The position numbers were made by a program, and so were the translations under genes. Under the pieces are notes generated by a model. That model saw nothing but the letters and a program-made list of their open reading frames with translations. It ran no database searches and was not told the origin of the DNA. A stretch of 64,000 nt of DNA, taken from an uncultured Oscillospiraceae bacterium. Its GTDB lineage: Bacteria; Bacillota; Clostridia; Oscillospirales; Oscillospiraceae. Positions 1 to 8,613 of the stretch are shown here, in pieces; the first letter of the stretch is position 1, and each line of letters starts with the position of its first letter. The stretch is taken from positions 62,001 to 126,000 of the forward strand of contig CAKTMC010000002.1 in NCBI GenBank assembly GCA_934573735.1, written 5' to 3'.

Positions 1-360
1 CATGGACGCGCGGCGCAGCAGCGCCCGGACGCGGGCCTTGAGCGCAAGAATGTTGAAGGGCTTTGTCACATAGTCGTCCGCGCCCGATTCAAAGCCCATG
101 AGCATATCCGCATCCTCACTGCGGGCGGTGAGCATGATGATGGGCACGGTGGAGAAGCCGCGAATTTCCTGACAGGCCTCAAGCCCGTCCTTCTTCGGCA
201 TCATAAGGTCGAGTATGATGAGGTCATAATCGCCGGTTCGCGCCATGGTCACGGCGCTCTCGCCGTCATAGCAGGCGTCCACGCTGTAGCCCTCATTTTC
301 GAGATTGAATTTTATGCCCTTTACGAGCAGCTTTTCGTCGTCAACCACAAGTATTTTCAT
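1..360 (-). CDS. OmpR-family response regulator, N-terminal receiver part (cut by window edge)
   Basis: The minus strand from 360 reads open to the window edge for 120 codons and begins MKILVVDDEKLLVKG. It is a CheY-type receiver domain: acidic pocket VDDE, phospho-acceptor aspartate in LIILDLMMPKKDG, the switch threonine in MLTARS and the conserved lysine in DDYVTKPF. It then enters the linker that in OmpR/PhoB regulators leads to a winged-helix DNA-binding domain, which lies outside the window. A partner kinase should follow beyond position 1. The family is certain; the target genes cannot be told. Confidence 0.93.
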   Translation of the reverse strand, partial: MKILVVDDEKLLVKGIKFNLENEGYSVDACYDGESAVTMARTGDYDLIILDLMMPKKDGLEACQEIRGFSTVPIIMLTARSEDADMLMGFESGADDYVTKPFNILALKARVRALLRRASM

Positions 361-363
361 GTA

Positions 364-738
364 TCAGTCCTCAATCGTGATGTAGTCGCGCAGCGCCTCA
401 AAGCGCTTTTCGCCTATGCCCTTGACCTTCATTATATCCTCAACGGCGGCAAAGTCGCCGTTTTCCTGCCGGTAGTCCACTATTGCCGCAGCCAGCACCT
501 CGCCTATCCCCGGCAGAGACATCAGCTCGTCCGCGCTTGCGGTGTTGATATTCAGCGTCTCGCCCGGAAAAAGCTTGCGCGTACCGCTCTCACTGCCGGA
601 CATTATCTCTTCAAGCTCGACCACGCGGGCGCGTATCTCCGGAGCCTGCGGCGGGATAAGATTTTTCACCAGAGCGGCAGCGGAAAACAGCAGCGCCGCC
701 GCCAGCGATATTATGACCGCTCTTTTACCGCTTATCAT
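364..738 (-). CDS. ComEA-like helix-hairpin-helix membrane-anchored protein
   Basis: 124 residues. An N-terminal hydrophobic segment (about residues 6-24) is followed by a short linker and a C-terminal tandem helix-hairpin-helix domain (about 62-122) with the typical LNINTASADELMSLPGIG opening and a second hairpin VKGIGEKRFEALR. This is the architecture of ComEA DNA receptors, although the linker here is shorter and the SLBB part of full ComEA is missing. It ends four bases before the start of the response regulator, so the two are probably co-transcribed. A role in binding DNA at the cell surface is inferred from the family. Confidence 0.85.
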   Translation of the reverse strand: MISGKRAVIISLAAALLFSAAALVKNLIPPQAPEIRARVVELEEIMSGSESGTRKLFPGETLNINTASADELMSLPGIGEVLAAAIVDYRQENGDFAAVEDIMKVKGIGEKRFEALRDYITIED

Positions 739-888
739 TTCAGCATCCCCCGCGAGGCATTAGGAAAAGTTAAGCAAAAGTATATTCGCTTAGCACTTGC
801 TTTTCCTGCCGCTAAACTTTATAATAATAGCTGCTTGCAATCTTGTCTACTATACTATATCACATTCCGCGGAAAACGGGAGAACAAA

Positions 889-2355
889 ATGAAAAAATTC
901 AGACTTTTTCCTCTAATTTTACTGCTGTGCATGGCGCTGACGATATTTGCGCCCTGCTCCTTCGCCATAGACGAGCCGAATATCGGCGCTCAGCGCGCCC
1001 TTATTGCGGATCTTGACTCTGGGCGCATACTCTATTCCAAGAATATGGACGAGAAGGCCTCCCCGGCGAGTCTGACGAAGATAATGACGGTTCTGCTTGC
1101 GGTGGAGGCGCTGGAAAACGGCAGCCACAGCGCGGACGAGCTTGTCACGGCGCAGTCGGACTGCTGGGCGGGCATGGATGAAACGAGCAGCAACGCCGGA
1201 ATTCAGCCCGGTGAGCAGATGCGCTATATAGACCTTCTCTACTGCGCGATGCTTGCCAGCGCAAACGAGGCCTGCAACGTCATTGCCGCCGCAGTGGACG
1301 GCAGTGTCTCCGCCTTTGTGGAGCATATGAATCAGCGTGCGGCGGAGCTTGGCTGCGTCAATACGCATTTTGCCAACACAAACGGACTCACCGACTCTCA
1401 GCACTACACCACGGCGTATGACTTTTATCTTCTGACCCGCGAGGCGATAGGGCATCCGCTCTTTATGGAGATATGCAATTCCAAGACCTATCAGGTTCCC
1501 GCGACGAATTCAAGCCCCGAGCGCAAGCTTGCAAACTCCAACGCACTCATAAGCGGCGACAGCATATACGGCAGCGAGTATCTTTATCAGTACGCCTCCG
1601 GCGTTAAGACCGGCTACACCCGCGACGCGGGCTATTGCCTGATTTCCACGGCGGAGAAGGAAGGTATTCACGTCATGGCCGTCATCATGGGCTGCAGCGG
1701 CCCGCTGCTGGACGGAACGGAGAAGTATTATAACTTTATAAACTCGGTAAACGCCTACGACTGGGTCTTTGATAATTTCTCATACCAGATCGCAGTGAGC
1801 ACGGATAAAAACGTCACGAGTGTAAACGTCAGCATGGCGGAGGGAGACGGCAGCGTTCAGCTTCGCCCGCAGACCGAGGTGGAGCTGCTCCTGCCGAACG
1901 ACACAGACCTTGACGCGGTCACGCTTCAGGCAAGCATTTATCAGGATAAGCTTGTCGCTCCGCTCGATGCCGGTACGGTTTTGGGCGAGGCGGAGATAAT
2001 CATAGACGGCGTGAGCTACGGCAGAGTAAAGCTTGTAAACTCCACGCCCGTCAGCATGGCAAAGGGCGAGTATTTCCGCTCCCGCCTAAACGAGACCTTC
2101 GGCAAGACATGGGTTCGCGTGACGATAATCATAATGGTCCTGCTGCTTGTGGGCTACTTTGCTCTGGTCATACGCTACCGCCGCCTGCGGCAGAAGCACC
2201 TGCGCGAGCGTAAGCTTGCCGAAAAGCGCCGCCGCTTGGAGCGTGAGCAGCGCTACCGCGAGGAGGGCTACCCGGTGGATTATGAGCCGACACAGCGCTT
2301 CTCCTCGGACGAGACAAACGCCGCCAGACGCTCTGGCAGGCACAGCAAGAATTAA
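889..2355 (+). CDS. D-alanyl-D-alanine carboxypeptidase (peptidase S11, PBP5/DacF-like)
   Basis: I chose the ATG at 889 because it begins a clear signal peptide (MKKFRLFPLILLLCMALTIF, then a cut near CSFA); the upstream in-frame ATG at 835 has no ribosome site. The S11 active-site motifs are all present: SLTK (nucleophile serine and lysine), SAN, and KTG in GVKTGYT. A beta-sandwich C-terminal domain follows, then an unusual true transmembrane segment near residue 430 and a highly basic, Arg-rich cytoplasmic tail. It trims the terminal D-Ala of peptidoglycan stem peptides outside the membrane. A hairpin terminator follows. Confidence 0.93.
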   Translation: MKKFRLFPLILLLCMALTIFAPCSFAIDEPNIGAQRALIADLDSGRILYSKNMDEKASPASLTKIMTVLLAVEALENGSHSADELVTAQSDCWAGMDETSSNAGIQPGEQMRYIDLLYCAMLASANEACNVIAAAVDGSVSAFVEHMNQRAAELGCVNTHFANTNGLTDSQHYTTAYDFYLLTREAIGHPLFMEICNSKTYQVPATNSSPERKLANSNALISGDSIYGSEYLYQYASGVKTGYTRDAGYCLISTAEKEGIHVMAVIMGCSGPLLDGTEKYYNFINSVNAYDWVFDNFSYQIAVSTDKNVTSVNVSMAEGDGSVQLRPQTEVELLLPNDTDLDAVTLQASIYQDKLVAPLDAGTVLGEAEIIIDGVSYGRVKLVNSTPVSMAKGEYFRSRLNETFGKTWVRVTIIIMVLLLVGYFALVIRYRRLRQKHLRERKLAEKRRRLEREQRYREEGYPVDYEPTQRFSSDETNAARRSGRHSKN

Positions 2356-2377
2356 AATCTTAACACAAAATGCGAAA

Positions 2378-2412
2378 AACGCCGGTGATTTCTTCACCGG
2401 CGTTAATTTCTT
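2378..2412 (+). terminator. Hairpin terminator after the carboxypeptidase gene
   Basis: An 11-bp inverted repeat (AACGCCGGTGA with TCACCGGCGTT) and a 5-base loop is followed by a T-rich stretch. It separates the carboxypeptidase from the two-component genes. Confidence 0.7.
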
Positions 2413-2469
2413 AACGCCGCCTTAACGAAATCTATGCTATAATATAGCTCAAAGGGGGCTTAGTCTCGA

Positions 2470-3549
2470 ATGTTGAAGCTTTTGAAGAAATATTTTCCGA
2501 TGTCGGCAAAGGGCTGGCTCATATATTTTATCTCAATGGGTCTGGCCTCCGCCGTGTGTGCGCTGCTCCAAAGGGTCAGCACCTCGGACGTACACGTGCC
2601 GATGATATTCGTGTTGATGGTGCTGGTAATCGCCTTGATGACCGACGGCTATTTTTACGGCTTCTTAGCTGCCGTCACAAGCGTTATCGCCGTCAACTGG
2701 GCCTTCACCTATCCATATGCCGAGCTCAACTTCACGATTTACGGCTATCCGCTCACCTTCGTGACCATGCTTGCGGTCGGCGTTGCGATATCGACGCTGG
2801 CGGCGCGGCTCAAGGAGCAAAACCGCATAAGGCTTGAGGCGGAGCAGGAGAAAATGCGGGCAAATCTACTGCGCGCAATATCGCATGACCTGCGCACACC
2901 GCTCACCTCGATAAGCGGGGCGATATCCGCAGTGCTCGAAAGCGGGGACGCGCTGACCGACGCGCAGCGTGCGGAGCTTTTATGCGACGCGAAGAAGGAC
3001 GCGGAGTGGCTTTGCCGCATGGTCGAAAATCTTTTGTCCATCACGCGCATCAGCGGCGACAAGCCCGGCGCGATAAAGAAAGAGGACGAGGTGCTTGAGG
3101 AGGTCTTGAGCGAGGTCGTGCTCAAGTTCAAAAGAAAAAACCCGGAGATAAGCGTTTCCGCTACGGTGCCGGACGACCTGTTCTTTGTCCCGATGGACGC
3201 AATGCTCGTCGAGCAGCTTATGCTTAATCTCATGGATAACGCCGTACAGCACGGCGGCAGCACGACGCGCATAGTAATCGACGCGAAAAAGGCCGGGGGT
3301 CTTGCCGAGATATCCGTCAGCGACAACGGGCACGGCATCCCGAAGGGTGAGCTTGAGCACCTGTTTGACGGTACGCTGCAGCTCGGCGGCGGGACCGCGG
3401 ACAAAACGCGCAACATGGGCATCGGGCTCATGGTATGCAAGACCATTGCCGTGGCGCACGGAGGGCAGATATGGGCTGAAAACCTCCCGGACGGCGGAGC
3501 TAAATTTACATTTTCTTTACAGTTAGGAGAAGATAAGAATGAATATTAA
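2470..3549 (+). CDS. KdpD-type sensor histidine kinase, lacking the KdpD and Usp domains
   Basis: 359 residues. Three to four membrane helices in the first ~110 residues match the DUF4118 membrane domain of KdpD. Then come the dimerisation helix with the phospho-accepting histidine in ISHDLRTPLTSISG (about residue 139) and an ATPase domain with N box (LMLNLMDNAVQHGG), G1 (VSDNGHGIP) and G2 (MGIGLMVCK). The ~400-residue N-terminal cytoplasmic KdpD and universal-stress domains of classical KdpD are absent. The gene overlaps the following regulator by 11 bases and precedes a K+ antiporter, so sensing of potassium or turgor is a reasonable inference. Confidence 0.9.
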   Translation: MLKLLKKYFPMSAKGWLIYFISMGLASAVCALLQRVSTSDVHVPMIFVLMVLVIALMTDGYFYGFLAAVTSVIAVNWAFTYPYAELNFTIYGYPLTFVTMLAVGVAISTLAARLKEQNRIRLEAEQEKMRANLLRAISHDLRTPLTSISGAISAVLESGDALTDAQRAELLCDAKKDAEWLCRMVENLLSITRISGDKPGAIKKEDEVLEEVLSEVVLKFKRKNPEISVSATVPDDLFFVPMDAMLVEQLMLNLMDNAVQHGGSTTRIVIDAKKAGGLAEISVSDNGHGIPKGELEHLFDGTLQLGGGTADKTRNMGIGLMVCKTIAVAHGGQIWAENLPDGGAKFTFSLQLGEDKNEY

Positions 3550-4249
3550 AGATAAAATATTGGTTGTTGAGGACGAAAAGGGCATTTCCGGCTTCATTCG
3601 CGCCATTCTCAGCGCAAACGGCTATGACGTGATACTCGCGCATACGGGGGCGGAGGCATTTTCGATGATCAGCTCGCACTGCCCCGACCTCGTGGTGCTC
3701 GACTTAGGGCTTCCCGATATGGACGGGATGAATATTATAAGCGCCGTTCGCCAGTGGACGCAGATACCCATAGTCGTCGTCTCTGCGCGAAGCTATGAAA
3801 ATGACAAGGTGGAGGCGCTGGACAAGGGCGCGGACGATTATATTACAAAGCCCTTCGGCGCAGCGGAGCTTCTGGCGCGTATCCGCGTCGCCATGCGTCA
3901 CACACGCTCCGGTCTTGCAAACGAAAGTCTTGCAAGCTCCGGCAAATTCGTTGCCGGCGGGCTCACCATCGACTACGACAAGCATCAGGTGCTCATAAAC
4001 GGCGAGAACGCGCACCTGACGCAAAACGAGTTCAAAATCGTCGCCCTGCTCGGCAAATGCGCCGGCAAGGTGCTCACCTATGATTTCATCATGCGTGAGC
4101 TATGGGGGCCGCAGAGCAAGGGCAGCAACCAGATACTCCGCGTTAACATGGCTAATATCCGCCGCAAGATAGAGGCAAACCCCGCCGAGCCGCAGTATAT
4201 CTTCACCGAGGTCGGCGTCGGCTACAGAATGGTGGAGGGCACAGCCTGA
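3539..4249 (+). CDS. KdpE-like response regulator (OmpR/PhoB family)
   Basis: 236 residues. The receiver domain shows VVEDEKG, the phospho-acceptor in LVVLDLGLPDMDGM and DDYITKPFG; the C-terminal winged helix (about 135-232) contains LTQNEFKIVALL and the recognition-helix region ILRVNMANIRRKIE typical of KdpE. The start codon lies inside the kinase gene, so the pair is translationally coupled. No kdpFABC pump is seen nearby; the next gene is a cation/proton antiporter, the likely target. Confidence 0.92.
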   Translation: MNIKDKILVVEDEKGISGFIRAILSANGYDVILAHTGAEAFSMISSHCPDLVVLDLGLPDMDGMNIISAVRQWTQIPIVVVSARSYENDKVEALDKGADDYITKPFGAAELLARIRVAMRHTRSGLANESLASSGKFVAGGLTIDYDKHQVLINGENAHLTQNEFKIVALLGKCAGKVLTYDFIMRELWGPQSKGSNQILRVNMANIRRKIEANPAEPQYIFTEVGVGYRMVEGTA

Positions 4250-4298
4250 AACCATCGGATTATTCTATATATAAAAGCACAGGAGGTAGAATTTATAG

Positions 4299-6557
4299 AT
4301 GCATTTGCCCGAACTGATATCCGACCTTGCGATAATGCTGCTGACGGCGGGAGTCGTCACGGTAATATTCAAGAAAATCAAGCAGCCGCTCGTGCTTGGC
4401 TACATAGTGGCGGGCTTTTTAATAGGCCCCTATATGCCGTGGTTCTTCACCGTTGCGGACAGCGCATCCATTAACACCTGGAGCGAAATCGGCGTTATCG
4501 TGCTGATGTTCGGTCTCGGCCTTGAGTTTAACCTGCACAAGCTTGCGCAGGTCGGCGGCACCGCAATAATCACCGCTCTCACCGAGGTCGGCGGAATGCT
4601 GCTCGTGGGCTTCGGCGTGGGACAGCTTTTGGGCTGGGGGATTATGGACAGCGTATTCCTCGGCGGTATGCTCTCGATGAGCTCCACGACCATAATCATC
4701 AAGGCCTTTGACGAGCTCGGCGTGCGCACGCAGGGCTTTGCGCAGCTCGTTTTCGGAACGCTGGTCATCGAGGACATCGCGGGAATATTCATGATGATAA
4801 TTCTCTCGACCCTGTCCGTTAGCCAGAGCATTTCCGGCGGCGCGCTGGCGATGAAGCTGGCGCTGCTGGTGCTGTATCTTGCGCTGTGGCTCATCCTCGG
4901 CATATATCTTCTGCCGACGCTGATGAACAAGGCAACGCCGCTTATGAACGACGAGACGCTGCTCGTAAGCTCGCTCGGCATCTGCTTTGGCATGGTGCTG
5001 CTTGCAAACGTGCTCGGCTTCTCCTCCGCGCTCGGCGCATTCATGGCGGGCTCTCTGCTTGCAGGTACGGTTCATGCCGAAAGGGTGGAGCATTTGACAC
5101 TCGGGGTAAAGGATCTCTTCGGCTCGGTGTTCTTCCTGTCGGTAGGCATGATGCTTGCCCCGGCGATGATAGTGAAATACATAATCCCCATACTGATAAT
5201 CACCGTCGTCACCCTCGTCGGCAAGCTTATATTCTCCTCCCTCGGCGTGCTGCTCTCGGGTCAGACGCTGAAAAACGCCGTACACTGCGGCTGCTCGCTG
5301 GCGCAGATAGGCGAATTTGCCTTTATTATCGCCTCGCTCGGTCTCTCCCTCGGCGTTATCGCAGATTATATCTACCCGATAATCGTCTCCGTCTCGATAA
5401 TCACCACCCTGACCACCCCCTCGTTTATAAAGGGAGCGGACAGGCTTTACGAGTGGCTTGAAAAGATACTCCCCGCAAGGCTTACCGATAAGCTTGCCCG
5501 CTACACCGACGAGGAGCAGACGAGCAAGGAGAAAAACAGCGACTGGGCGGCGTATCTCGGGCGTTACGTCAAGGTCACCGCGCTCTACGGCGTGGTCATG
5601 CTCGGCATCGCGCTCACCGGAAGTCTCCTGCTGCTGCCGCTTTTGAATAAGCTCAATCTTGAGCCTTGGATGACAAAGCTCATCTGCATTGCGGCGGTCT
5701 ATGTCGGCATGGCGATATTCATCCGCCCCATGCTCGACATGAAGTCCCCGCAGTTTACGACGCTCTGGGTCAAAAACCGCAACTTCCGTCTGCCGCTCAT
5801 GGCTCTGACGGCGATACGAGTGCTTATCATAGTCATAATCGCGTTTATCCCCGTCAATGCCGTCACCGGCGTAAACGGCGTGTGGCTGCTGCCGCTCATT
5901 CTCGCGGCTGTGCTGCTGACCTATCGCTCCGGCTGGTTTGCCTCGGCGTATCTCTCGGTCGAGGCGCGCTTCCTTGCAAACTTCAACGAGCGTCAGCTTC
6001 AGAGGCTCGACTCCGGCGACGCGGTCGAATGGCTTGACCAGAGGCTGCATGTGCTGAGCTTTCGGTATGAGCAGGCCGCCGCAAGCCTCAGGGAGCTTAG
6101 CTGGGGCAAGCGCTTCGGCGTAAACGTGATTAAAATCGTCCGCGGCAAGCGGCACATAAATATCCCATCCGGCGACGTCGCGCTGCACAGCGGCGACATG
6201 GTATATATCCTCGGTGAGCCCGCCGAGCTGAGAAACCTCTGCCTCGACCTCGGCATCGAGGAGCCCGAGACACTGCCGACTCTGCGCGAATTCACCGCGG
6301 AGGAGGTTTCCGATGCGGACGCGCTGTATTCCTACGCGATATCCGTCGATAAAAGCTCCGAGCTTGCGGGCAAGACCGTGCGCGACAGCGGCATCCGCGA
6401 CAATTATGACTGCATGGTGCTGGGGCTCCAGCGCAACAAGCTGCCCATAGCGCAGCCCGATGTTAATATGCAGATACAAAACGGCGACCTCGTATGGGTG
6501 CTCGGCGCCAAGACCATGGCGGGCAGGCTCCTTGCCAATGTCATCGAGGAGAGCTGA
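4299..6557 (+). CDS. CPA2-family cation:proton antiporter with two TrkA-C domains (KefB-like)
   Basis: 752 residues. The first ~380 form the CPA2 Na+/H+ exchanger fold (about 12 membrane helices, with GLGLEFNL and the FGTLVIEDIAG motif of helix 6). A further set of 4-5 hydrophobic helices follows (about 420-560), then two RCK/TrkA-C-like ligand domains near residues 580-665 and 670-752, each with an SGD or NGD turn. Such proteins exchange K+ or Na+ for protons and are gated through the cytoplasmic domains. It sits 49 bases after the KdpE-like regulator with a good AGGAGG site, consistent with control by that pair. Substrate cation is inference. Confidence 0.9.
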   Translation: MHLPELISDLAIMLLTAGVVTVIFKKIKQPLVLGYIVAGFLIGPYMPWFFTVADSASINTWSEIGVIVLMFGLGLEFNLHKLAQVGGTAIITALTEVGGMLLVGFGVGQLLGWGIMDSVFLGGMLSMSSTTIIIKAFDELGVRTQGFAQLVFGTLVIEDIAGIFMMIILSTLSVSQSISGGALAMKLALLVLYLALWLILGIYLLPTLMNKATPLMNDETLLVSSLGICFGMVLLANVLGFSSALGAFMAGSLLAGTVHAERVEHLTLGVKDLFGSVFFLSVGMMLAPAMIVKYIIPILIITVVTLVGKLIFSSLGVLLSGQTLKNAVHCGCSLAQIGEFAFIIASLGLSLGVIADYIYPIIVSVSIITTLTTPSFIKGADRLYEWLEKILPARLTDKLARYTDEEQTSKEKNSDWAAYLGRYVKVTALYGVVMLGIALTGSLLLLPLLNKLNLEPWMTKLICIAAVYVGMAIFIRPMLDMKSPQFTTLWVKNRNFRLPLMALTAIRVLIIVIIAFIPVNAVTGVNGVWLLPLILAAVLLTYRSGWFASAYLSVEARFLANFNERQLQRLDSGDAVEWLDQRLHVLSFRYEQAAASLRELSWGKRFGVNVIKIVRGKRHINIPSGDVALHSGDMVYILGEPAELRNLCLDLGIEEPETLPTLREFTAEEVSDADALYSYAISVDKSSELAGKTVRDSGIRDNYDCMVLGLQRNKLPIAQPDVNMQIQNGDLVWVLGAKTMAGRLLANVIEES

Positions 6558-6572
6558 TATAAACTTCTTAAC

Positions 6573-6610
6573 AAAAAAGCCTGAATTTCCGTTGAAATTC
6601 AGGCTTTTTT
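6573..6610 (+). terminator. Strong bidirectional-looking terminator after the antiporter
   Basis: A 17-bp perfect inverted repeat (AAAAAAGCCTGAATTTC and its complement) around a 4-base loop, ending in a T run. It closes the kinase-regulator-antiporter operon. Confidence 0.9.
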
Positions 6611-6759
6611 GAGCATAATGTCAGAAAAATCGCAAAGAACTTAACAGGAAGTTTGCGTAAAATTAGCGCGACATTAACACTCCCTCTATCTTCCTTGGCA
6701 CACAATTAGCGCACTTATTGCTATAATAAAGGCAGCAAAAGTGAAACAAGGAGGACATT

Positions 6760-7329
6760 ATGGATCACGAACAGCTGCTTATGAGAGAGCTTGACGAGGG
6801 AGAAAACGTCCTTTGGGTCGGCAAGCCCCAGGACAGCGAGCCGCTGATAGGCTGTTACAAAAAACGCTTTACCAAGGAGCTGATAACGAGCTTCGTCATT
6901 GCTGCGGCACTTATAACCGGATACATCATCGGCGTGCGCAAGAACGACGCCACGCTCTATCCGCTGATAATCGTTGTCATCGCCGTTATAGCTGCGCTCG
7001 CGCCGATAAATTGCTACACCGCGCCCAGAAAGCTCAGGAAAACGCTCTACGCCTTCACCGATAAGCGCATTGCCGTCATCCGTGACACGGCGCATACCGT
7101 GGAGTATGGCAAGATTAAGGAAGCAGCCCTCAAGACCGACGACTGCGGCTACATAAGCCTGCTTTGCGGCCCCGACGCCGTCAGGCTCAAGACCGACCGC
7201 TGGCGCGAGGATGCGCTGCTCGGCGAGCATATGAGCGACAGCATGGAGGAATGTGAGAGTCTCGTCCTCTTCGGACTTCCGAAGGACAAGCAGCTCATGG
7301 GTCTCATCTCCGCAAAGCTTCCCATCTGA
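6760..7329 (+). CDS. Small membrane protein with PH-like domain, function unknown
   Basis: 189 residues, started at an ATG with an AAGGAGG site 7 bases upstream and a TATAAT -10 at 6722-6727. Residues about 40-60 and 66-85 are two membrane helices; the rest resembles bacterial PH-like (bPH) proteins: an N-terminal ENVLWVGKP strand before the membrane hairpin and LYAFTDKRIAVIRD after it, which is the usual 'T(D/N)KR' signature of these families. Cytoplasmic domain on the membrane surface is inferred. It is monocistronic and followed by a terminator and the repeat element. Confidence 0.75.
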   Translation: MDHEQLLMRELDEGENVLWVGKPQDSEPLIGCYKKRFTKELITSFVIAAALITGYIIGVRKNDATLYPLIIVVIAVIAALAPINCYTAPRKLRKTLYAFTDKRIAVIRDTAHTVEYGKIKEAALKTDDCGYISLLCGPDAVRLKTDRWREDALLGEHMSDSMEECESLVLFGLPKDKQLMGLISAKLPI

Positions 7330-7355
7330 TTATCTTCTCCTATTCAAACAAAAGA

Positions 7356-7383
7356 CCCCGGCAGAGCTTATCCTCTGCCGGGG
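7356..7383. terminator. Terminator hairpin, left copy, flanking repeat element copy 1
   Basis: An 11-bp stem (CCCCGGCAGAG with its complement) and 6-base loop. The identical 28 bases recur at 7551-7578 on the other side of the repeat element. It lies between two convergent genes and can work in both directions. Confidence 0.8.
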
Positions 7384-7550
7384 CTTCAGTTTGCAGACAA
7401 GGCTGTCGGCAATGCATAGAATTGCATGGGGAGAGTGCAGAGAGGGGATGGGAGTCCCCTTTCTGCGTTCAATCCGAGCTTATTCAGGAGTCTTTTTGAA
7501 TACTCCTGAATAAGTTTTCAAGGCGTCGAGCTTTGTTGACGCCTTGAAGT
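7384..7550 (+). repeat. Structured ~165-bp repeat element, copy 1
   Basis: This segment is nearly identical to 20865-21032 and, inverted, to 43279-43440. It holds a series of hairpins: GACA/TGTC near 7397, GCAAT/ATTGC, GCAGAGAGGGGA with TCCCCTTTCTGC (7437-7466), CTTATTCAGGAGT with ACTCCTGAATAAG (7479-7514), and TTCAAGGCGTC with GACGCCTTGAA (7517-7548). It has no credible ORF. It is bracketed by two perfect copies of the local terminator hairpin, which looks like a target duplication. I do not recognise it as a named element. Confidence 0.85.
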
Positions 7551-7583
7551 CCCCGGCAGAGCTTATCCTCTGCCGGGGTCTTT
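7551..7583. terminator. Terminator hairpin, right copy, flanking repeat element copy 1
   Basis: Perfect second copy of the 28-base hairpin at 7356-7383. On the minus strand it lies beyond the stop codon of the LysR gene ending at 7587. Confidence 0.8.
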
Positions 7584-7586
7584 GCT

Positions 7587-8486
7587 TTATGTGTATATTC
7601 TGAGCGTTTCGTTATAGACCTTCATTATATCGTGCAGGATGTCAAACTGCGTAAAATCGCTGTTGTAGGCGATGTTTATCTCGCGCATCATACTGAGATT
7701 TTCTACGGGCAGGACGGTGATCTTGCCCTTTTTCAATTCGTCGAGGCAGACGCTGCGCGCGAGTATCGACACTCCGAAGTCGCGGCGTATCAGATCCTTT
7801 ATCGTCGCCATATTGTCTATTTCGAGCACGACGTTAAAATCGCTGATGCTCATATTGTTGCTCTCAAGATGCGCGACAAAGAGGTTTCTGGTGTTCGAGT
7901 CCGGCAGACGGAGTATCATTCGCTCCTTTTTAAGCTCGTTTAGCGTAACCATGCTGCGCTTTGCAAATGGGTGGTTTACGGACACGGCAAGCACAAGATA
8001 ATCGGTGTCGAGCAGAAGATAATGAATGTTCGGATCTGCGATCCGCCCCTCGACAATGGCGAGGTCAAGCTCATATGTGTTGAGCATTGTATAAAGATTA
8101 CTTATAGTATCCGTAATCATTTTTATGCTAATGCCCTCATTTGCCGCGCAATATTTCGCCAGAGCCTCCGCTATCGGGTTGCTTTCCGCCGTGTGCGTGA
8201 CCCCTATTGTAAGGTGGGTCGCCATGTGCCTGCTGTCGCGCAGATCCTGCCTGAGATTGTTATAGAGTCCGAGCATCTTTTTTGCACATTTTACGACCTT
8301 CTCACCCTGCTTTGTCACTACGATCCGGCCGTTTATGCGCTCAAAAATGCGCACGCCGAGCTCCTGCTCAAGTGCCCTGATATGCTGGCTCACGGCGGGC
8401 TGAGTTACGGATAGCTGCTGCGCCGCCTTCGTATAGCTTTTAAGCTCCTCCACCTTGAGGAGCGAGAGAAGTTTTTGGTCTATCAT
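7587..8486 (-). CDS. LysR-family transcriptional regulator
   Basis: 299 residues. The N-terminal winged helix-turn-helix (about 5-64) contains SYTKAAQQLSVTQPAVSQHI and LEQELGVRIFER, hallmark LysR residues; a periplasmic-binding-fold effector domain follows (about 90-290). The sequence is clearly related over its full length to the second LysR protein at 9571-10479 (shared LLDTDY, NPFAKRS/NPLAQKS, TRDLF/TRNLF, FGVSILA/YGVSVLP). It is divergent from the small ORF and mgtC, the usual arrangement for a LysR regulator and its target. A long inverted repeat in the shared promoter region (8513-8547) is a good operator candidate. Ligand unknown. Confidence 0.93.
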   Translation of the reverse strand: MIDQKLLSLLKVEELKSYTKAAQQLSVTQPAVSQHIRALEQELGVRIFERINGRIVVTKQGEKVVKCAKKMLGLYNNLRQDLRDSRHMATHLTIGVTHTAESNPIAEALAKYCAANEGISIKMITDTISNLYTMLNTYELDLAIVEGRIADPNIHYLLLDTDYLVLAVSVNHPFAKRSMVTLNELKKERMILRLPDSNTRNLFVAHLESNNMSISDFNVVLEIDNMATIKDLIRRDFGVSILARSVCLDELKKGKITVLPVENLSMMREINIAYNSDFTQFDILHDIMKVYNETLRIYT

Positions 8487-8512
8487 AATAATTCACCATA
8501 AGTAATTTTTAT

Positions 8513-8547
8513 AGCCATAGTCAGAAATATAATTTGACTTTATGGCT
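8513..8547. promoter_or_regulatory. Inverted repeat between divergent lysR and mgtC unit (operator candidate)
   Basis: AGCCATAGTCA is mirrored by TGAC-T-TTATGGCT across an AT-rich 11-base centre. It lies 27 bases upstream of the LysR start and in front of the small ORF and mgtC. LysR proteins typically bind such dyads in divergent promoters; binding here is inferred. Confidence 0.55.
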
Positions 8548-8613
8548 TTTCTGAATATGATGGTATCATTCCAAGCGGCCTATGTCAAGACCGCACAAGG
8601 GGGGACGTTGCCG

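Noticed and set aside
4419..6479. 686-codon open frame antisense to the antiporter
   Set aside because: It mirrors the codon pattern of a GC-rich gene on the other strand; it has no ribosome site and no protein-like motifs, while the sense strand is a full antiporter.
7253..7513. 86-codon plus-strand frame over the repeat element
   Set aside because: It starts inside the previous gene in another frame and reads through terminator and repeat hairpins; the other copies do not keep the frame.
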